A stretch of DNA of 10,137 nt from an uncultured Prevotella sp. (GTDB lineage Bacteria > Bacteroidota > Bacteroidia > Bacteroidales > Bacteroidaceae): positions 1 through 10,137 of the forward strand of contig CALFGU010000099.1 of NCBI GenBank assembly GCA_937877685.1, given 5' to 3'. The first letter of the stretch is position 1. Each line of letters starts with the position of its first letter. This document shows, piece by piece, positions 6,712 to 10,137 of this stretch. The notes beneath the pieces were generated by a model. It made no database searches. It saw nothing but the letters and a program-made list of their open reading frames with translations, and was not told where the DNA came from. A program made the position numbers and the translations under genes.

Positions 6712-7218
6712 ATGACACCTCTCGTAAGCATTATCATGGGTAGCACCAGCGACCTGCCCGTTATGGAAAAAGCAGCAAAGTTCCTTAACGACATGGAAAT
6801 TCCCTTTGAAATGAACGCCCTTTCTGCACACCGCACACCTCAAGAAGTAGAAGATTTCGCAAAGTCTGCACAAGCGCGTGGCATTAAGGTTATCATTGCT
6901 GGTGCAGGAATGGCAGCTGCGCTCCCTGGAGTAGTTGCAGCAAGCACTAACGTACCCGTAATTGGTGTACCTATTAAGGGCATGCTCGACGGATTGGACG
7001 CGTTGCTCTCTATCGTACAGATGCCTCCCGGAATTCCCGTGGCAACGGTGGGCGTAAACGGTGCGCTCAACGCTGGTATTCTTGCCGCTCAGATGATTTC
7101 ACTCTCCGACGCCGCTCTTGCCGAAAAACTCGCGGCGTATAAGGAAGGCCTCAAGTCTAAAATCGTAAAGGCAAACGAGGAACTCTCAGAGGTGAAATAC
7201 GCTTTCAAGACAAATTAG
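6712..7218 (+). CDS. purE: N5-carboxyaminoimidazole ribonucleotide mutase
   Basis: Cytoplasmic enzyme of de novo purine synthesis that moves the carboxyl group of N5-CAIR to give CAIR. The 168-residue length fits bacterial PurE. Visible motifs are the nucleotide-binding GSTSD (10-14), SAHRTP (38-43) with the catalytic-region His40, AGAGMAAALPG (63-73), PVIGVP (82-87) and LLSIVQMPPGIPVATVGVNGALNAG (98-122). The familiar GGAAHLPG histidine of E. coli-like class I enzymes is replaced by Ala, which I believe is usual in Bacteroidetes PurE. The start ATG at 6712 directly precedes the conserved VSIIMGSTSD strand. No purK, the usual partner gene, lies in the window. A strong stem-loop follows the stop. 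Confidence 0.96.
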   Translation: MTPLVSIIMGSTSDLPVMEKAAKFLNDMEIPFEMNALSAHRTPQEVEDFAKSAQARGIKVIIAGAGMAAALPGVVAASTNVPVIGVPIKGMLDGLDALLSIVQMPPGIPVATVGVNGALNAGILAAQMISLSDAALAEKLAAYKEGLKSKIVKANEELSEVKYAFKTN

Positions 7219-7233
7219 TTTTTACACAAAAAA

Positions 7234-7272
7234 AGCGTTGAAGCACAGGCAATGACCGTGTGCTTCAACGCT
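7234..7272 (+). terminator. purE terminator hairpin
   Basis: AGCGTTGAAGCACA (7234-7247) and TGTGCTTCAACGCT (7259-7272) are perfect 14-bp complements around an 11-nt loop. The stem begins 16 bp after the purE stop. An A-run precedes it (7227-7234) and a looser T-rich stretch follows (ATATTGTTTATTC). The arrangement fits an intrinsic terminator. The upstream A-run would be a better U-run for the opposite strand, but no minus-strand gene is nearby. Confidence 0.8.
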
Positions 7273-7294
7273 ATATTGTTTATTCTTACTCACT

Positions 7295-9178
7295 ATGCGC
7301 TACTTCCATTGCGGTTCTGAACTCTTCAATTACACACCGCGCAAATCTCATGAAGTAATGATTGGCAACCGTCCGCTTGGCGGTGGCCACCCCATCCGTA
7401 TTCAGAGTATGACCACCACTGCCACGACCGACACGGAGGGCAGTATTGCGCAGTGTCGCGCAATCATTGAGGCGGGAGGCGATTATGTGCGTCTCACTAC
7501 CCAAGGTACGATTGAGGCACGCGCTCTTGAACCCATCCGCAAGGCACTCAACGAGGCGGGACTCACAAATCCGCTCGTGGCTGACGTACACTTTAATCCC
7601 AATGTGGCTGATGTGGCGGCTACGGTGGTAGAGAAGGTGCGCATCAACCCGGGTAATTACGTAGATCCCGCTCGTACGTTCAAGTCTTTGGAATATACGG
7701 ACGAGGAATATGCTGCCGAACTCCAGCGCCTCGAAGAGCGCTTCACGCGTTTGCTTGACATTTGTCGCGAACACGGAACGGCGCTTCGCATAGGCGTAAA
7801 CCATGGGTCGCTTTCCGACCGTATTATGTGCCGTTACGGCGATACCCCCGAGGGCATCGTGGAGAGTTGCATGGAATTCTTGCGCATTTGCGTGAAGCAA
7901 AATTTCAAGGACGTCGTAATCTCTATCAAGGCCAGCAATACGGTAGTCATGGTGCGCAGCATGCGCTTGCTTTGCGCCGTAATGAGTAAGGAGAAGATGA
8001 CCTTCCCCCTTCACCTCGGCGTGACTGAGGCGGGCGAGGGCGAAGATGGCAGAATCAAGAGTGCGGCAGGCATTGGCGCCCTCCTTGCTGACGGTATTGG
8101 CGACACACTCCGCGTATCGTTGAGCGAGGCTCCCGAGTGCGAAATTCCCGTTGCCTACAAGTTGGCATCCTATGTCATTGAGCAGCGCAACAATCACCAA
8201 CCCATCACGGCACGTGCCTGTGGCGCCTTCGACTGGCTCCACCCCGAGCGACGCGCTACGATGCCCGTGCGAAACATTGGCGGTACGAACCTCCCCGTAG
8301 TGATTTCTTGCCGATTGGGTGGGGAAGAGGACTACGGAACCGTCATTCCTGACTATGTATATTGCGGCGGAGCGCTCCCCAAGAAGCGCATGGATGGGGT
8401 AGGGTATATCCTTGACCTCCCTGCATGGAAGGGCGAAGAGGGTACGTATCCTGCATTCACACCTACATCACTTCCCTTCGTGGGCGGATGCCGTGCAGAC
8501 TTGAAGTTCCTTTTCTTGACTTACACAGGATGTAATGCCGAGGTGAAAGCCTTCCTGCGTCAGCACCCTGAAGTAGTCATTGTGGCACAAAGCAACCATG
8601 CCAATCGTCTTGGAGAACAACGTGCACTCATTCACGAACTTTGGAGCGAGGGACTTAATCACCCAGTGATTGCTTTCCAACACTACGCCCTCACGGCTTC
8701 GCAAATGGAGGATTTCCAAATCCGTGCGGCGGCAGATTGTGGTGCACTCCTTTTCGACAATATCATTGATGGCGTTTGCCTCTTCAATAATCCTCCACAG
8801 GGTCGCCCAAATATTCCGCTCACACGCCAAGATGATACCGCCTTTGGCATACTCCAGGCGACGCGTCAGCGCACTACGAAGACGGAATATATTTCCTGTC
8901 CCGGTTGTGGCCGTACGCTTTACGACCTTCAGGCAACCATTGCCCGCATTAAGGCAGCAACGGCTCACCTCAAGGGACTCAAAATCGCCATCATGGGATG
9001 TATTGTCAACGGTCCCGGAGAGATGGCCGACGCCGACTATGGTTATGTAGGCGCAGCCCGAGGTAAGGTCAGCCTTTACCGTGGTAAGCAGTGCGTAGAG
9101 AAGAATATTCCCTCGGAAGAAGCGGTAGAAAAACTCTTGCAGTTGATTGATAGTGACAGAGTTGCTTCGCAGGCATAA
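7295..9178 (+). CDS. ispG: 4-hydroxy-3-methylbut-2-en-1-yl diphosphate synthase, long form
   Basis: Iron-sulfur enzyme of the MEP isoprenoid pathway that reductively opens MEcPP to HMBPP. The product is 627 residues, against about 370 for the E. coli form, because a large domain is inserted between the two conserved parts. The N-terminal TIM barrel covers about 1-285, with GGGHPIRIQSMT (29-40), VADVHFNP (95-102), RINPGN (116-121), GVNHGSL (167-173) and LGVTEAGEGEDGRIKS (241-256). The inserted domain covers about 290-520. The C-terminal domain holds the [4Fe-4S] ligands C535 and C538 (SCPGCGRT) and C569, plus MGCIVNGPGE (567-576) with the catalytic Glu576. The long form is known from Bacteroidetes, Chlamydiae and plastids. 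The ATG at 7295 lies 22 bp after the purE terminator, so the start is close to its own promoter, which I cannot identify with confidence. Confidence 0.97.
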   Translation: MRYFHCGSELFNYTPRKSHEVMIGNRPLGGGHPIRIQSMTTTATTDTEGSIAQCRAIIEAGGDYVRLTTQGTIEARALEPIRKALNEAGLTNPLVADVHFNPNVADVAATVVEKVRINPGNYVDPARTFKSLEYTDEEYAAELQRLEERFTRLLDICREHGTALRIGVNHGSLSDRIMCRYGDTPEGIVESCMEFLRICVKQNFKDVVISIKASNTVVMVRSMRLLCAVMSKEKMTFPLHLGVTEAGEGEDGRIKSAAGIGALLADGIGDTLRVSLSEAPECEIPVAYKLASYVIEQRNNHQPITARACGAFDWLHPERRATMPVRNIGGTNLPVVISCRLGGEEDYGTVIPDYVYCGGALPKKRMDGVGYILDLPAWKGEEGTYPAFTPTSLPFVGGCRADLKFLFLTYTGCNAEVKAFLRQHPEVVIVAQSNHANRLGEQRALIHELWSEGLNHPVIAFQHYALTASQMEDFQIRAAADCGALLFDNIIDGVCLFNNPPQGRPNIPLTRQDDTAFGILQATRQRTTKTEYISCPGCGRTLYDLQATIARIKAATAHLKGLKIAIMGCIVNGPGEMADADYGYVGAARGKVSLYRGKQCVEKNIPSEEAVEKLLQLIDSDRVASQA

Positions 9179-9237
9179 GGCTTTTGGAGGCAGAAAAACT
9201 ATTTAAGATTTACGAAAAATTAAGTAACTTATAATTT

Positions 9238-9258
9238 GAAATGTAATACTTACATTTT
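9238..9258 (+). terminator. Short hairpin downstream of ispG
   Basis: AAATGTAA (9239-9246) and TTACATTT (9250-9257) pair perfectly around a 3-nt loop, and a G-T pair can extend the stem by one. A short T run follows (9255-9259). The AT-only-like stem makes it weak. It lies 60 bp after the ispG stop and is the best terminator candidate before the mdh promoter. The sequence between it and 9355 shows no other clear element. Confidence 0.4.
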
Positions 9259-9354
9259 TAACGAAGTGCCGAATAATTTTCCTCGTCAATCTCCCCCTTA
9301 AAAGTTTCCATATCTTTTTTGCAAAATCTCACCTCTTAATCTGCAGAAAAAGCG

Positions 9355-9363
9355 TAACTTTGT
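9355..9363 (+). promoter_or_regulatory. mdh -7 promoter box
   Basis: TAACTTTGT is a full match to the TAnnTTTGY consensus. Its ten-base core CGTAACTTTG is identical to the one ahead of metG. A TTTG at 9318-9321 is too far upstream (33-nt spacer) to be a standard -33 box. The predicted start point leaves a leader of roughly 65 nt before the mdh ATG, AT-rich in its last 35 bases. Confidence 0.65.
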
Positions 9364-9434
9364 ACCGAGGAGGAGTCTCGCCCTTTGGCAATCCTCAAAT
9401 TAGTAAACACATTTCTCAAATTTTTTACAATAAC

Positions 9435-10137
9435 ATGGCATTCTTAACAGACGAAAAGCTCGTAATCGTTGGTGCAGCTGGTATGATCGGCTCCAACATG
9501 GTTCAGTCAGCCCTCATGATGGGCCTCACTTCTAACATCTGCCTCTTCGACGTGTTCTCACCCGAAGGCGTAGCTGAAGAAATGCGTCAGAGCGGTTTTG
9601 ACAATGTAAACATCACTGCTACTACTGATGTAAAGGAAGCATTCACAGGTGCTAAGTACATCATCTCTTCAGGTGGTGCTCCCCGTAAGGAAGGTATGAC
9701 TCGCGAAGACCTTCTCGCTGGTAACTGCAAGATTGCTGAAGAACTCGGTAAGAACATTAAGGCTTACTGCCCCGATGTTAAGCACGTTGTTATCATCTTC
9801 AACCCCGCTGACCTCACTGGTCTCGTAACACTTCTCTACTCAGGCTTGAAGCCCGGTCAGGTTACAACACTCGCAGGTCTTGACACAACTCGTCTTCAGA
9901 GCGCACTCGCTAAGAAGTTCGGCGTAATGCAGAGCGAAATCACTGGTTGCGCAACTTACGGTGGTCACGGCGAACAGATGGCAGTATTCGGTAGCGCAGT
10001 AAAGGTAGCTGGCAAGCCCCTTAACGACCTTATCGGTACAGCAGAATTCCCCGCTGAAGAATGGGAACAAATGAAGAAGGACGTAACTCAGGGTGGTGCT
10101 GCTATCATCAAGCTCCGCGGTCGTTCTTCATTCCAGA
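9435..10137 (+). CDS. mdh: Malate dehydrogenase, N-terminal part (cut by window edge)
   Basis: NAD-dependent enzyme that interconverts malate and oxaloacetate in the cytoplasm. The first 234 codons are present; the rest lies beyond the right edge. The nucleotide fold starts at once with GAAGMIGS (13-20), and D39 at the end of the second strand fits NAD use. Substrate loop arginines appear in APRKEGMTRED (82-92, R84 and R90). NPADLTG (123-129) follows. The catalytic pair is D150 with R153 in GLDTTR, and H178 in GGHGEQ. The ATG at 9435 is the only sensible start, with an AT-rich leader and no Shine-Dalgarno. All lysine codons seen are AAG and arginines are CGT/CGC, a bias consistent with high expression. 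It has its own -7 box at 9355. Confidence 0.95.
   Translation, partial: MAFLTDEKLVIVGAAGMIGSNMVQSALMMGLTSNICLFDVFSPEGVAEEMRQSGFDNVNITATTDVKEAFTGAKYIISSGGAPRKEGMTREDLLAGNCKIAEELGKNIKAYCPDVKHVVIIFNPADLTGLVTLLYSGLKPGQVTTLAGLDTTRLQSALAKKFGVMQSEITGCATYGGHGEQMAVFGSAVKVAGKPLNDLIGTAEFPAEEWEQMKKDVTQGGAAIIKLRGRSSFQ

Noticed and set aside
7286..8242. 318-codon minus-strand open frame inside ispG
   Set aside because: It is fully antisense to the conserved TIM barrel of IspG; the plus-strand frame carries all the family motifs.

Overview
The window reads as an ordinary chromosomal segment of a Bacteroidota bacterium, most likely order Bacteroidales. Four things suggest this: matches to the Bacteroidetes -7 promoter box (TAnnTTTG) ahead of gltX, metG and mdh; starts without a Shine-Dalgarno sequence but with A-rich leaders; the long, two-part form of IspG; and the protein flavour of GltX, MetG, PurE and Mdh. 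I cannot fix the genus.

Layout. Positions 1-173 hold two near-identical 74/75-bp repeat copies plus the edge of a third. gltX (glutamyl-tRNA synthetase) follows on the minus strand at 189-1703. A 360-bp divergent spacer (1704-2063) carries the gltX promoter, an unusual operator-like dyad and a metG -7 box. Everything after it is on the plus strand: metG (methionyl-tRNA synthetase), rpoN (sigma-54), a polytopic PAP2-like membrane protein, purE, ispG, and the first 234 codons of mdh, which runs off the right edge. Gaps between the plus-strand genes are 116, 80, 246, 76 and 256 bp. Three hold stem-loops: a nested stem after metG, a strong 14-bp stem after purE, and a weak one after ispG. The genes therefore look like several short transcription units. 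Only rpoN and the PAP2-like gene look possibly cotranscribed.

Functions. All recognised genes are housekeeping: tRNA charging (GltX, MetG), alternative-sigma transcription (RpoN), purine synthesis (PurE), the MEP isoprenoid pathway (IspG) and central carbon metabolism (Mdh). I see no mobile element, CRISPR array, defence or toxin system, tRNA or rRNA. I do not find a new multi-gene system. The most interesting signals are non-coding: a 14-nt box AAGTwAnnCTTTGT present twice in the gltX/metG spacer and once upstream of purE, the dyad beside it, and the tandem repeat at the left edge. Among proteins, the PAP2-like protein with altered catalytic motifs and the diverged N-terminus of RpoN deserve a look.
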